Below, in pieces: positions 1 to 8,919 of a stretch of DNA of 64,000 nt. The stretch comes from Agarophyton chilense (taxonomy: Eukaryota; Rhodophyta; Florideophyceae; Gracilariales; Gracilariaceae): assembly GCA_030374765.1 (NCBI GenBank), contig JARGXX010000028.1, positions 124,001-188,000 on the forward strand, written 5' to 3'. Within the stretch, counting starts at the first letter, position 1. Every line of letters starts with the position of its first letter. Made by a program: the position numbers and the translations under genes. Under the pieces are notes generated by a model. The model was not told the DNA's origin. It saw only the letters and a list, made by a program, of their open reading frames with translations, and did not search any database.

Positions 1-2
1 GC

Positions 3-533
3 GTTCTAGTGTTTTCAGATGCGTCACGGACAGACAAATGTGGCCAACTTGGAGTTCTAACTGGTTTGCTTATCGGTGAGATGAAGAACAACTCGATTTA
101 TCATGCCATATCATGGTTGTCTCACAAGTCAAAGCGCCCGGTCAAAAGCATACCTGCTGCAGAGATTTTTGCTGCCTCGGAAGGGATTGACGAAGGAAAG
201 ACAATCTCTGAGGCATACTCGGAGCTTCTTGGCATGGAAATCAAGTTGAGACTTGCTGTGGACTCTAAGGACTTGTTTACTTCACTATCGACACAGAAGA
301 ATTCTATCGACAAATCGATTCGTGGTGATGTTAGCTGCGTCCGTTTTGAATTTCAGACTGGTGCTATTGATAAGATATCGTGGGTTCCCGGCCATTCCAA
401 CCTGGCAGATCCACTTACCAAGAAAGACAGCTCTGTGACAGATGCTCTTCAACTGAGTCTGTTAACTGGCAGACTTTGCTTCGAGTTCCAGGACATTGCT
501 GAGACGAAGCATTCGAAGAAAAACTTTGGCTGA
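3..533 (+). CDS. Copia Pol C-terminus, RNase H domain (partial)
   Basis: The frame is open from base 3 and ends in TGA at 531-533. It aligns along its whole length with the last 176 or so residues of element A's polyprotein. The RNase H acidic residues are visible: FSDAS near the start, PAAEIFA, AVDSKDL and LADPLTKKD. These are the D-E-D-D positions of Ty1/copia RNase H, which removes the RNA strand during reverse transcription. No frameshift or stop is seen in this part, so the element may have an intact polyprotein upstream of the window. The sequence is clearly diverged from A and B, so it is another lineage of the same family rather than a recent copy of either. Confidence 0.85.
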   Translation, partial: VLVFSDASRTDKCGQLGVLTGLLIGEMKNNSIYHAISWLSHKSKRPVKSIPAAEIFAASEGIDEGKTISEAYSELLGMEIKLRLAVDSKDLFTSLSTQKNSIDKSIRGDVSCVRFEFQTGAIDKISWVPGHSNLADPLTKKDSSVTDALQLSLLTGRLCFEFQDIAETKHSKKNFG

Positions 534-544
534 AAGGGGAGGAA

Positions 545-824
545 TATGAGAACGATCATTGATGGAAGTCGATCGTCTACAATTACGCCCGCTCAATGCT
601 TTGTATTTGAACACTTAATTGTCGTTGCTTTGAGTCATCATTCCTACCACATGGCAACCTCTTATATCATGTATTACGCCCGTTAATTATGTTGTAATGT
701 ACTCTATTTATACATATATGTACCTCATGTTTTTTAACATCTTCGACCTCGCTCTCGCAACAATTGTGTACTCTGTCCTACACTGTGTGTACCTAGTTCT
801 ACACCGCAAGTCTAATCATTCTTA
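545..824 (+). repeat. 3' LTR of Copia element C
   Basis: The left boundary follows the polypurine tract and begins TATGAGAACG. The right boundary is set by the terminal CTTA and by the resumption of gypsy RT coding sequence. The length is about 280 bp, compared with 221 and 249 bp in elements A and B. A TATA-like stretch (ctatttatacatatatg) lies near 703-719. No second LTR is available for comparison. Confidence 0.7.
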
Positions 825-1560
825 GTAAAGCCCAAGAACTCCACTTCAGCTACGCCAAAAGCGCAATTCGACGGTTTGGCGAAAAGTTGATGTTCTTTGA
901 CAGATGACAAGACTTGACGGAGATACCGCTTTTGCTCTACCAGTGACTTGCTGTAGACAAGAATGTCATCAAGGCAAAGCACAAAGCACCTTCCATTCAC
1001 TTCTCGTAGAACCGTGAAGATGAGCCTGAGGAATACATCGGGCTCGTTGCAGAGTCCATAGAAAAGCACAGGCCATTAGAAGGAGCTAAATCGCGTTCGA
1101 ATAGTGGTCTTATGGCAGTTTTCGTCCTTGATGCTCATCTGGTGGTGGGGAAGTATTGAGCAGTATTCGTGTACTTAGTAGGATCTGGGACAACTAGGGA
1201 TGCAGTGTAGCTGTCTGCGGTGGTCAGATGACTCCAAGTAGTACGCAGTTGTAATTATATGCTAAAATGACAACTGTCACGTAATACAGTTTGAATACAA
1301 ATAAATTTCTGACCAGTGGCAATTAAATACCAGTTGTCCCCTGTCGGTTACATGTCGGTCATGGCACCAACGACATTCATAGTAGGCGCCAAAGAGGTCA
1401 ATTTTTGAAAAGATTGTGGTGCCTGCCACTTGGTACAAGCCTTTGTCAACCAATGGGAGGGGTGCTGCGTAAGGGATGGTTGTGCAGTTAATTTCACGAT
1501 AATCATCCCTTGCTGAGGTCTCCGGACTTCTTGTAGACGAAGAAGACCGCAGCTCCAACT
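825..1560 (-). pseudogene. Ty3/gypsy reverse transcriptase fragment, interrupted by a solo LTR
   Basis: Two minus-strand pieces form one gypsy RT. The upstream piece (1382-1560) carries YREIN, PLPLVDK and FSKIDLFGAY. The downstream piece (825-1144) carries HQMSIKDENCHKTTIRTRF, FYGLCNEP and the catalytic LDDILVYSKS. The break falls within the conserved GAYHQM stretch, exactly where the solo LTR at 1150-1381 sits. There are also in-frame stops (for example before WPVLFYGL) and a frame disruption near 1510. The RT is truncated at 825 by Copia element C and at 1560 by an inverted junction with gypsy integrase sequence. It is non-functional. Confidence 0.8.
1150..1381 (-). repeat. Solo LTR of the Copia family, inside gypsy RT
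   Basis: On the minus strand it starts TATGAATG and ends CAATACTTC, matching the termini of element A's LTR (TATGAATG...CAATACTTA). It is 232 bp long. Flanking 5-mers are CCTAC upstream and CCCAC downstream on the minus strand, a target duplication with one mismatch. Removing the LTR and one repeat restores the gypsy RT motif GAYHQM, which confirms both ends. A solo LTR arises by recombination between the two LTRs of a full element. Confidence 0.8.
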
Positions 1561-1563
1561 CAC

Positions 1564-2388
1564 ACCTCAGTCAGGGACAGAGACCCCAAAGTCATCTCCA
1601 ACTTCTGGAGATCTCTCGTTGAGCTTCTAAATATCCGATGTAACGTGTCCTCGGCCAACCATCCCCAAACAGACGGTCAATCAGATAATCTTATCCGAAC
1701 TGTCTCTAACCTGCTTCGTTCTAATTTACAGAAGACTCCTACCCATTGGGATCTCTCTCTGCCTACGATACAATTCAAATATAACGCCTCTCGTCATGGA
1801 TCAACTCAGCTTTCGCCGTTTGAAGTGGAACTCGGATATATTCCACACATCCCTTATACACGGCAAATTGAACACTGCCATGTTCGATCACAAGAAGTGC
1901 TGGATGTTATTGATCGCCGAAATGACCTTTGGGTTTTAGCTTGAGACAAACATGCCGACGCCACTGCGAAGCAGAAGAACTACGCCGATGAACGACGCCG
2001 CGACGTATCATTTGCGAAAGGTGATTTGGTTCTACTTCAAGCTGACTCTTTTTCACATGTTCGCCGAGCGGACCTGCTCAAGAAGTGGCAACTTCTATTT
2101 ATTGGTTCATTCCGTATTCTTGATGTCCTAGGACCGGGTATCTATCAAATAAAACTACCAGCGACGATGAAAAAGGCACATAACGTGATACATATGTCCA
2201 AGCTCAAGACTTATCATCATGACCAGCGTGGGACTCTAGACATTGTTTTCAACCATGATGGACAAGAGGAGCAAGAAGTCGCGGAAGTACTTGACAAACG
2301 AAGGTTCAATCGCCGCGATTTCTATCTTATCCGATTTTCTGAAGACACTCACGATGACGCTGTTTGGCTCCCAACGACGTCCCTATGA
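1564..2388 (+). pseudogene. Ty3/gypsy (chromovirus) integrase C-terminus with chromodomain
   Basis: The translation shows the end of a gypsy integrase core (NHPQTDGQSDNLIRT, then LSPFEVELGY), the GPY/F-like region (VLGPGIYQIKLP, HNVIHMSKLKTY) and a C-terminal chromodomain (VAEVLDKRRF...YLIRF...DDAVWLP). Chromodomains at this position define chromoviruses and direct integration to histone marks. The frame has one stop at 1942-1944 (WVLA*DKHADA) and then continues in the same frame to 2388. The catalytic Glu of the usual QTERVNRT motif is replaced by Asp. The matching RT lies just upstream but on the opposite strand, so the locus is rearranged as well as mutated. Confidence 0.8.
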
Positions 2389-2466
2389 AACTTTCGAGCG
2401 GTTGTAGCATCATTCAACGCCCGGCGCAAGTAAACCAGACGTTGACTAATTCAAATCTGGGGTGAG

Positions 2467-2689
2467 TGTAACAGAACTTTTCTCTTCTCTCAAACGTACA
2501 TTAACGTTCTGTTGTCTGTTTCTAGGATTAGCCTTTTTCGATAGAATGTTACTTGCAGTAGACCCGTAATGGTGCCTTTATGATAGAAAGCTAGCACTAC
2601 ATAAATGCTTGAAGAGCAGAGTCCAGCAGAGCTCAGCCAGACTCTGACGAAGATCTCGAAACACTTTTTGTACACACGCCTGTGTTACA
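2467..2689 (+). repeat. Candidate 3' LTR of the chromovirus
   Basis: About 80 bp past the chromodomain stop, a purine-rich run (ctggggtgag) is followed by TGTAACA, and 223 bp later the sequence ends TGTTACA. These are perfect 7-bp inverted termini of the TG...CA type. Position and size fit a gypsy 3' LTR. No partner LTR is present here, so the call rests on position and termini only. Confidence 0.5.
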
Positions 2690-2979
2690 CATACGATTGC
2701 ATCTTTTTGCAAACCAATAGATAATATGTACAAAAGGCAAAGCACAATATTACGTCGTCATATTCGTAATAGTTCAATGTTTAGTTTGCTACGGTTGGGA
2801 CGTTTTCACACAGCCTTTCAACAGTAGCGCTATGAATTCTATGATATATCTACGAAAGACCAGCAAACAAGCGCCAGATTTTCTCAGTTACTATTTTAAT
2901 ATGCGTATTTTGAAGGCTAACATGGTTCGACCAGGCTTCAACGTTTCTCCACAATGCAGCTGTCGTATCTCACATGTGA
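2690..2979. other. Intergenic, nothing recognised
   Basis: AT-rich spacer between the candidate gypsy LTR and the 3' end of the next gene. I see no coding sequence, RNA gene or repeat. Confidence 0.5.
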
Positions 2980-4116
2980 TCAAGAGCAACCATGCAGTCG
3001 CTGGTGGTACATCTCAAATTCTCCATAACTATGAATGCTTCCGGGGTTTCTGCACAAAGTGTCAACCATAGAGCTATACCCAGAATTGCAACGCCGTTTT
3101 AGGGATCTCAAGGAGTTGGCCACATCACCAGCCACGCCCTCATCTGATTCCTTGTTGTCAGTACAATCTTCTGCCCAAAAAAACGCCCAGCCCTCGTTGA
3201 AAGAAAACTCCTTACTCGACTTTCTCCTGCAATCGTGCGCTCGAAGATAATTATATTTAGCAGCATCACGACGGTAATGTTCCTTACTTCCATCGCAAAG
3301 ATAGCGAATGCTATGGGCTATATCGTGGATAGCTGTGGAGAGGCCCACATAATTTCCATTTGTCACATACGTAGTATCATAACTTGTGTACGCAAGCCCG
3401 TTTGGATCACCGTCGGTCAGTATCATTCTATGCTTATCACACAAAGACCTTTTCCCCGATCTCTTCTGACAATCTTCCTTCGCATTTCCGAAATCGTTTC
3501 TAATTTCTGTGGATGTAGCTCTATCACCGGAACATGGAAAGGGTTTGCATGCCTCATTTGGACAACATTCTAAACATGTTGAAGAATCGATTTCGCACAG
3601 AGACGAAGCCAGGGGGTTCTCAGGCACAGCGCATGGATCATTTTGGCCGCAGTGTCGTGGCCGGCGGCATCGAACAGCTCCCCGACGTATTCTGAAACGG
3701 CAAACTTCTCCGACAAAGTGAAACCGCATAGAACTCATTTGAAGCTGCGCCTCCGCCAGAGGAGCGGGGAAGCAGCGGGCATCCCCCTCCACCCGAAGCT
3801 CGGTCCCAATTCCAGAAAGCTGCGACACAACTTCTGCACCTCCCGTGAAGTGACTGTAATTCGTCCATGGGGGCACTACCCATTGACGATGAATCTGTAC
3901 GAAGCCTTGCTCAAAATCGCCGCGAACGGCAATCATCGACCACACAGCGCGATCTACTGAGGCGCAGTGTATCCGCACATTTTGCATTGTTCGACAGCCT
4001 TTGTATCCCTCGCACAGCGCAAAAGTTTCCATTGCTTCGCAAAGCTGAACTTCAACTTGTAGAAAAGCAACCAGTAATGCAAAAGTGACGATCGTCATGC
4101 TTTTCCGTGGAGCCAT
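2980..4116 (-). CDS. Secreted cysteine-rich protein with degenerate zinc-metalloprotease motif
   Basis: The 378-residue protein starts at an ATG (4114-4116). A signal peptide is evident: basic MAPRKS, a hydrophobic core at about residues 8-25, and a likely cleavage near 28. The mature part is rich in cysteine, with a dense Cys cluster at about 139-195. Near the C-terminus is HDIAH (264-268), followed 40 residues later by FNEGWAFFWA (306-315). This resembles the HExxH plus downstream NEGWA pattern of gluzincin-like extracellular proteases, but the catalytic Glu is Asp, so activity is doubtful. I do not recognise the family by name. No intron is needed. The upstream region carries a TATA-like ACTTAAAACC about 75 bp before the ATG, and Copia element A is inserted 122 bp upstream, in the same orientation. 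Confidence 0.7.
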   Translation of the reverse strand: MAPRKSMTIVTFALLVAFLQVEVQLCEAMETFALCEGYKGCRTMQNVRIHCASVDRAVWSMIAVRGDFEQGFVQIHRQWVVPPWTNYSHFTGGAEVVSQLSGIGTELRVEGDARCFPAPLAEAQLQMSSMRFHFVGEVCRFRIRRGAVRCRRPRHCGQNDPCAVPENPLASSLCEIDSSTCLECCPNEACKPFPCSGDRATSTEIRNDFGNAKEDCQKRSGKRSLCDKHRMILTDGDPNGLAYTSYDTTYVTNGNYVGLSTAIHDIAHSIRYLCDGSKEHYRRDAAKYNYLRAHDCRRKSSKEFSFNEGWAFFWAEDCTDNKESDEGVAGDVANSLRSLKRRCNSGYSSMVDTLCRNPGSIHSYGEFEMYHQRLHGCS

Positions 4117-4237
4117 TTTTCCCGGCTATTCTTCGTTGGAGGTGCAGGAGGGTAGCTTCTGTACTTCTCATTTCACGGCAGGGCGTGGGTTTTAAGTAAA
4201 CCGGAGTCTCCTATGTTGCAAGATAAAAGACATCCTT
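4117..4237 (-). promoter_or_regulatory. Short upstream region of the secreted-protein gene
   Basis: Only about 120 bp separate the ATG from the 3' LTR of element A. On the minus strand it contains ACTTAAAACC (about 4187-4196), a TATA-like site at a plausible distance from the ATG, and CTTTTATCTTG close to the LTR. The original distal promoter was displaced by the insertion. The LTR (4238-4458) points toward this gene. Confidence 0.35.
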
Positions 4238-4458
4238 TAAGTATTGAGCAGTATTCGGGTACTAAGACAGTTCTAGGTCGAGCTAGTCGAGAAGTGTAGC
4301 GGAGGTACACGGTAGTCGGGTGACTTCCAGTAGCATCGTGCTGTGTTTAGATAAATGTTCTTAACTACTGCTATGTAATACATGTAGACACACTTTAGCG
4401 GTTGCCATGTAATATCTATTCTCTCGTGCATATTACATGTAGTTCCATGTCATTCATA
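4238..4458 (-). repeat. 3' LTR of element A
   Basis: 221 bp, minus-strand termini TATGAATG...CAATACTTA, identical to the 5' LTR. A TATA-like ACATTTATCTAAAC lies in the middle (about 4345-4360). It reads toward the secreted-protein gene at 2980-4116. Confidence 0.95.
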
Positions 4459-4471
4459 TTCCTCCCTTTTT
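4459..4471 (-). other. Polypurine tract of element A
   Basis: The minus strand reads AAAAAGGGAGGAA directly before the 3' LTR and just after the Gag-Pol stop codon. Elements B (AAAAAAGGGGGAA) and C (AAAGGGGAGGAA) have the equivalent sequence at the same place. It would prime plus-strand DNA synthesis. Confidence 0.85.
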
Positions 4472-4473
4472 GG

Positions 4474-7400
4474 TTATCCGAAGTGCTTCTCAGAGCTCTT
4501 CGTCTCAGATAATTCATCGAAGTCGATATTCAGTCTTCCAGTAAACAGTGTTAGCTGTAGAGCATCAGTCAGACAGCTATCTTTCTTCGTTAGAGGATCG
4601 GCTAAGTTAACAGATCCAGGTATCCATGAGATTGATTCCACACTGCCAGTCTCGAACTCAAAGCGGATGCTGCTAACGTCTCCCCTGATTGACTTGTCTA
4701 TGGAATTTTTCTGCGTAGACATTGAAGTAAACAAGTCTTTGGAGTCGACAAGGATTCGTAGCTTAATTTCCATGTCCAGTAGTTCTCGATAGGCGTTCCT
4801 GACATTCTTCCCTTCATCTATTCCTTCCCCTGCCGCGAGTATCTCAGCAGCTGGCACGCTTTTCACCGGGCGTTTTGCCTTGTGCGACATCCATGAGACG
4901 ACATGATAGATGGCATTCTTAGTCATCTTGCCGATCAATAGCCCTGTGATTATTCCCAGTTGTCCAACATCGTCTATGCGAGATGCATCAGAAAAGACGA
5001 GGATACTGAGCTCGTAGTTAGCCTTGTCAGTTGGCCGTGGGTATGAAATGACGGTCCCTAGCTTCTTAAGCTTTCTGACCGTATTGATCTGTTCGATCAT
5101 GTGACTCACACATATGTCTGGTGCCTTCTGTTGGAGGTAGCTACTGTAGAACGAGCAAAGTGGTGAAGCAGCTGTTCCAATCCAGCTTAAAGAGCTGTCG
5201 ATCGACGCGAAGGCAGCCTTTTCGATTTTGTTTAGGCTTTCAGCATACTCTTTCCTTCTGGGGCGTGATATCGGATACTCCATGACAGCTTCCAGTTTAT
5301 CTTCTGCGTTGGTCTCTATGGTGAAGTCACTGTTCTGTATCGTATTTATGCCAAAGAACCTGAGCTTTCCAGGACCATTGTTGACTACTCCAAACTTGAA
5401 CTTATGGTTGAAGGCATCTATGAACTTCTTTGCCCGGTCTCCTTCACCTGCCACCTTGAGGTCATCTACGATCTTGGCCACTATCAGCACTAGCCTTCCA
5501 TTCTCTTTCTTATAGAAGAGCTGCGGGATGTACGCAGACTGCGATAGACCGATTTGGCGCATGACTGTGTCTGACGCGTTCTGCCACTTCGCGTTCGCAT
5601 TGACTAGTCCGTAGGCAGCAGCCAATAGTAACCAGACATGAGTAGACCTCATTCTACTTTCTTTGGGCGGCCGAACGTAGACGTCTCTCTGTGCCTCTCC
5701 CGTCTGAAGAAAAGCAGCAGTTACATCGGCCTTGTGTAGCGTCCATCCGTGAAGCGACGCTATCGATTCCAGTATGCGCAGGCCGGTGGGCGGACACGTT
5801 GCACAGTCCTTGCTGAGCTCGTCCTTCATGTTGTCTTCATTCCCGTGCGGTGCGATGCGAGCTTTGAGTTTCAGTGACCCATCATCGTTGTGTTTGATCT
5901 TATAGAGGGTATGACTGCTTATTATATTAGCACGGGGCGGCACAAGCCGGAAAAACACTGGCTTGGAAGTTTTGAGAAAGCTTTCCTCTTCCTTTTTGTA
6001 TGCATTGTACATTGGATATTGATCAAATCCTTGTGCCTGATGCTGAAGGAATGGCTTGTTGCCAAAGTGATCGAGCATCGATTTGAGTACGGCATCTTCT
6101 TGGCTAACCACTGCCAGTGGCTTAGCGATTTGGCTGGAGTTGGCAGGCAGGCTGTCCGTGTAGTTCCAGACTTCTTTAGTCATGTCAAGCACTTCACTCC
6201 CACCATCGTCGTAGTGTAGATTTACATGCCCATCATCAGCTGCCGAGTGCACAGTCCCTGAGTAAAAAGTGTTATCTAGAGGCCAGAAGACTTCTACCCT
6301 GTCGCCAATATTGGCGTTGTTCCCACAGTCGTCGCCATCAAAATTGGCGTCGAGGACATCAGACTCTTCATTTTCTTGTGTGTGTTCATGCACATCACTG
6401 ATTGTCTTCAGTTCATCAATGTCGTTTGCTTTGCTGATGGCATCAAGGCCATCTTGAACGAGCTTTGAGAAGCTGGTGTCCGGGAGTGACAGTCTAGTGT
6501 CTTCAAAGGCAGCTGTAATCTCGCTGCCACCTTTGCCTGGTACAGTGACCGAGCGACCAAGTTTGTTGACAGATGTCACTGTCTTCGGCGTGGACCAATG
6601 ACCTCTCTTCTCTGTGTCCTTTTTGAGAAACACCTCTACCGTATCACCGGTTGAGAAGGGTGCTTCCTTGATAGATTTGGAGTTGATAATGCGAGCTAAC
6701 TTCCTGCGAGCAATGAACTGGTCTCTGGCTTCAATGATTTCTGCAGGAACGGTGGTATCGGTAGGTTTGTTTGCGACTGGTTTCGTGAAGCCCTTTGCTA
6801 ACTCGAATGCCGATAGTTGGTCGTTGCCATACAGGTCATTAGATATGGTCACTGCTTTGTATGCTGCGAGGACAGGGTCAAAGGAGTCTCCAGCTTCAGA
6901 TTTGAGTAGAAGATACACGCTCCTTATGATCATGTGCTTGGACTCGATCGCGTTTTTAGCATGACGGCGTGGTGCAACGGAGTGCAGGGGTATTGCGATC
7001 GAGTCACAATAATCTTTGAATGCTCCGACCATGAAGGCCTTGTCTCCTCGAATAGCATCTGGGTACCAGAAGGCAGACACCCAGCTGGCTTCAAATCCAA
7101 TGACAGCTTCGCGAAGAGCCGTAGATGACACAACATAGGCCGCCGAATACCTCGACACCAAGTCCATACAGTGCATCAAGCACAGTTGATCCAAGAACAG
7201 ATGATCAACACAGACTACATCATTAAATGACTGGGATAGTGTGCTTATGGAGACTTTGCGTGTAGGCGGAGGTACTGCAGTTGATCGGCAGGCCGTGCAA
7301 CTTGCCACGATTTCAGCAACATACCTTGCAACAGCATGGTTCCACAGACCGTTGCGCTGTAGCAAGAGCTTGAAGTCGCTGAAGCATGCATGTCCGCAGA

Positions 7401-8919
7401 CATGCTTATGGACCTTGTCCACAATAGCCTTCACATCGGACCAAGGTGACTTCTCAAGTGTCACTGCCGATAGACAATACAACGTCGAGCCGAGGTACTT
7501 CGTTGACGAGGTGAACCTGTCAACAGGTATGTAACTAAGGAACCCAACATCTATGATGGAGATGGAATCGGGCTCGCCAGCGGAGTCGAAGCATAGTGCA
7601 TTACGTCCGAGATGCACAATGTTAGCTTTGCGGGTGACATTGCGCCCGATCACCCATTGCGAGGAGCCTTCAAGGACTAGGTGGGTGATTTTGATGATCG
7701 TGCCATTGTCGGAGGTGGCCTTAAGTACAACTGAGCCAAGAATTCCTCTTTGAGGACTTGCGTGTTGGCCAGTGCCATACTGCCATCGAGTGTGTCCATC
7801 CAATGAGTCGGGAATCTTGTCCAGAGCTCCATCAACAGTAACACCAAGTTCTTGAGACAAGAGTCGTAACTCGACTTGGCCAATCGCCGAGTAAGGCGCA
7901 CCGTCGTCTACGAGAGGACCAAGCTTGTCGGGAACAGAGCCGACATTAACGTTCGCTGTAGAGCAGACAAGGGTAGCCGAGTTGAAAGAAACCGTCTTGT
8001 AGCCATCAGTTGTGACCTTTGTGCCACTGCTAGAACCATTACGACCAGGTTTCGATGAAACGGGTGCATCGAAGCTGCGAACATGGGGTGGTAGAGACCC
8101 GTCAGGGTTGTGGTTTCTCTTCCAGTGGCCGTACTTGCCGCACGTGTCGCAAGGATACTTCATCGTTGGCGACATACCCCTCGAGCGACCACGGTCATGA
8201 CGGTTGGAGTTGCGAGGCGGAATCTGGGCAGCACTCGCCGAGAGAGGTTGAGATTTTGGCGAACCTGTGGCAGCATTGTGAACATCGTCACACTGCCGGA
8301 GCACTGAGGCTATTTTCTCGTACTTCACTGTGTTCAGGTAGTCCGTCGTCGTGGCTTCCGATGTCAACGTACTGTCCGTTGAAGCCGCCGCCAACACGGA
8401 GACACGCTGTCCGTTCTCAATCGCCGAGTTTGCCAACAGCATGAACGCGGTGAGAGCTTCAGGAAGCTTGGCAGTTCCTGATTGAGCATTAAACTTGGAT
8501 GCCTGAGCGTCGAATCTGAGTTCGAAATTCTTGAAGGATTCATTCGTGGCACGCTTAACTTGAAGCAGACCAATAAAGTTAGCATAGACTTCACTGACAA
8601 CCGAGAGGGAATCTCGCTTGTATATAGCCTTAACTATCGATTCTGCACCCGTATCCGAGGCCACGTCGGTATCTGGGATTGCAGAGCACAAGTCTCTCGC
8701 TCTGCCGTACAGTTGAGACTTTAACATAATCCCGCGCAAGGCTACCGGGATCTTATTCGAGTTGGAGTCTGGTAGCGTATTGTGAAACGCAGTCCAGAGC
8801 GAGACTGATTTAGCATAGTCTTCTTGGTTTCCTTTGCCATCCGTCGAGGGAACGTTCTTGATATCCCATGAGAACCTTGGACGGTTAGGAGTAGTTGAAG
8901 AACCAGGTGCTGGGCCCAT
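4474..8919 (-). CDS. Copia Gag-Pol polyprotein, intact, 1481 residues
   Basis: One uninterrupted frame. Gag occupies residues 1 to about 300, with a zinc knuckle at 257-270 of CCHH type (C257, C260, H265, H270). Protease: VDDGAPYSAIG at 337-347. Integrase: zinc-binding His/Cys at 504-544, then catalytic D572, D626 and E659. A Tudor-like module lies at about 871-918 (GDRVEVFWPL...YYD-type DDGG...LDMTKEVW region). Reverse transcriptase: KADVTAAFL at 1063-1071 and IVDD at 1150-1153 in place of the usual YVDD. RNase H: D1311, E1359, D1392, D1441. The domain order PR-IN-RT-RH is that of Ty1/copia. The start ATG lies three bases after the 5' LTR, inside the primer-binding site; the next Met is about 65 residues in, within conserved sequence, so this start is preferred. 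Gag and Pol are fused without a frameshift. Confidence 0.95.
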   Translation of the reverse strand: MGPAPGSSTTPNRPRFSWDIKNVPSTDGKGNQEDYAKSVSLWTAFHNTLPDSNSNKIPVALRGIMLKSQLYGRARDLCSAIPDTDVASDTGAESIVKAIYKRDSLSVVSEVYANFIGLLQVKRATNESFKNFELRFDAQASKFNAQSGTAKLPEALTAFMLLANSAIENGQRVSVLAAASTDSTLTSEATTTDYLNTVKYEKIASVLRQCDDVHNAATGSPKSQPLSASAAQIPPRNSNRHDRGRSRGMSPTMKYPCDTCGKYGHWKRNHNPDGSLPPHVRSFDAPVSSKPGRNGSSSGTKVTTDGYKTVSFNSATLVCSTANVNVGSVPDKLGPLVDDGAPYSAIGQVELRLLSQELGVTVDGALDKIPDSLDGHTRWQYGTGQHASPQRGILGSVVLKATSDNGTIIKITHLVLEGSSQWVIGRNVTRKANIVHLGRNALCFDSAGEPDSISIIDVGFLSYIPVDRFTSSTKYLGSTLYCLSAVTLEKSPWSDVKAIVDKVHKHVCGHACFSDFKLLLQRNGLWNHAVARYVAEIVASCTACRSTAVPPPTRKVSISTLSQSFNDVVCVDHLFLDQLCLMHCMDLVSRYSAAYVVSSTALREAVIGFEASWVSAFWYPDAIRGDKAFMVGAFKDYCDSIAIPLHSVAPRRHAKNAIESKHMIIRSVYLLLKSEAGDSFDPVLAAYKAVTISNDLYGNDQLSAFELAKGFTKPVANKPTDTTVPAEIIEARDQFIARRKLARIINSKSIKEAPFSTGDTVEVFLKKDTEKRGHWSTPKTVTSVNKLGRSVTVPGKGGSEITAAFEDTRLSLPDTSFSKLVQDGLDAISKANDIDELKTISDVHEHTQENEESDVLDANFDGDDCGNNANIGDRVEVFWPLDNTFYSGTVHSAADDGHVNLHYDDGGSEVLDMTKEVWNYTDSLPANSSQIAKPLAVVSQEDAVLKSMLDHFGNKPFLQHQAQGFDQYPMYNAYKKEEESFLKTSKPVFFRLVPPRANIISSHTLYKIKHNDDGSLKLKARIAPHGNEDNMKDELSKDCATCPPTGLRILESIASLHGWTLHKADVTAAFLQTGEAQRDVYVRPPKESRMRSTHVWLLLAAAYGLVNANAKWQNASDTVMRQIGLSQSAYIPQLFYKKENGRLVLIVAKIVDDLKVAGEGDRAKKFIDAFNHKFKFGVVNNGPGKLRFFGINTIQNSDFTIETNAEDKLEAVMEYPISRPRRKEYAESLNKIEKAAFASIDSSLSWIGTAASPLCSFYSSYLQQKAPDICVSHMIEQINTVRKLKKLGTVISYPRPTDKANYELSILVFSDASRIDDVGQLGIITGLLIGKMTKNAIYHVVSWMSHKAKRPVKSVPAAEILAAGEGIDEGKNVRNAYRELLDMEIKLRILVDSKDLFTSMSTQKNSIDKSIRGDVSSIRFEFETGSVESISWIPGSVNLADPLTKKDSCLTDALQLTLFTGRLNIDFDELSETKSSEKHFG
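6166..6309 (-). other. Tudor-like module in Gag-Pol of element A
   Basis: This segment encodes IGDRVEVFWPL, FYSGTV, NLHYDDGG and VLDMTKEVW, the succession of short beta strands and aromatic residues seen in Tudor/Royal-family chromatin readers. It sits after the integrase and before the reverse transcriptase. Element B keeps it at 42908-43057 with mostly conservative changes. The assignment is by pattern, not by a profile search. Confidence 0.55.

Larger units (their letters stand above)
1..824 (+). mobile_element. 3' end of a Copia LTR retrotransposon (element C), cut by the window edge
   Basis: The block holds the RNase H end of a Copia polyprotein, a polypurine tract (about 533-544, ending GGGGAGGAA) and an LTR that starts TATG and ends CTTA. 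Order and orientation match elements A and B elsewhere in this window. It lies inside a Ty3/gypsy reverse-transcriptase sequence, which resumes at about 825, so this is a nested insertion. The 5' part is outside the window, so the target duplication (expected to begin GTAAA at 825) cannot be checked. Confidence 0.85.

Noticed and set aside
5228..8724. Several plus-strand frames of 60-130 codons opposite Gag-Pol of element A
   Set aside because: All lie antisense to a confident 1481-codon coding sequence and have no recognisable content.
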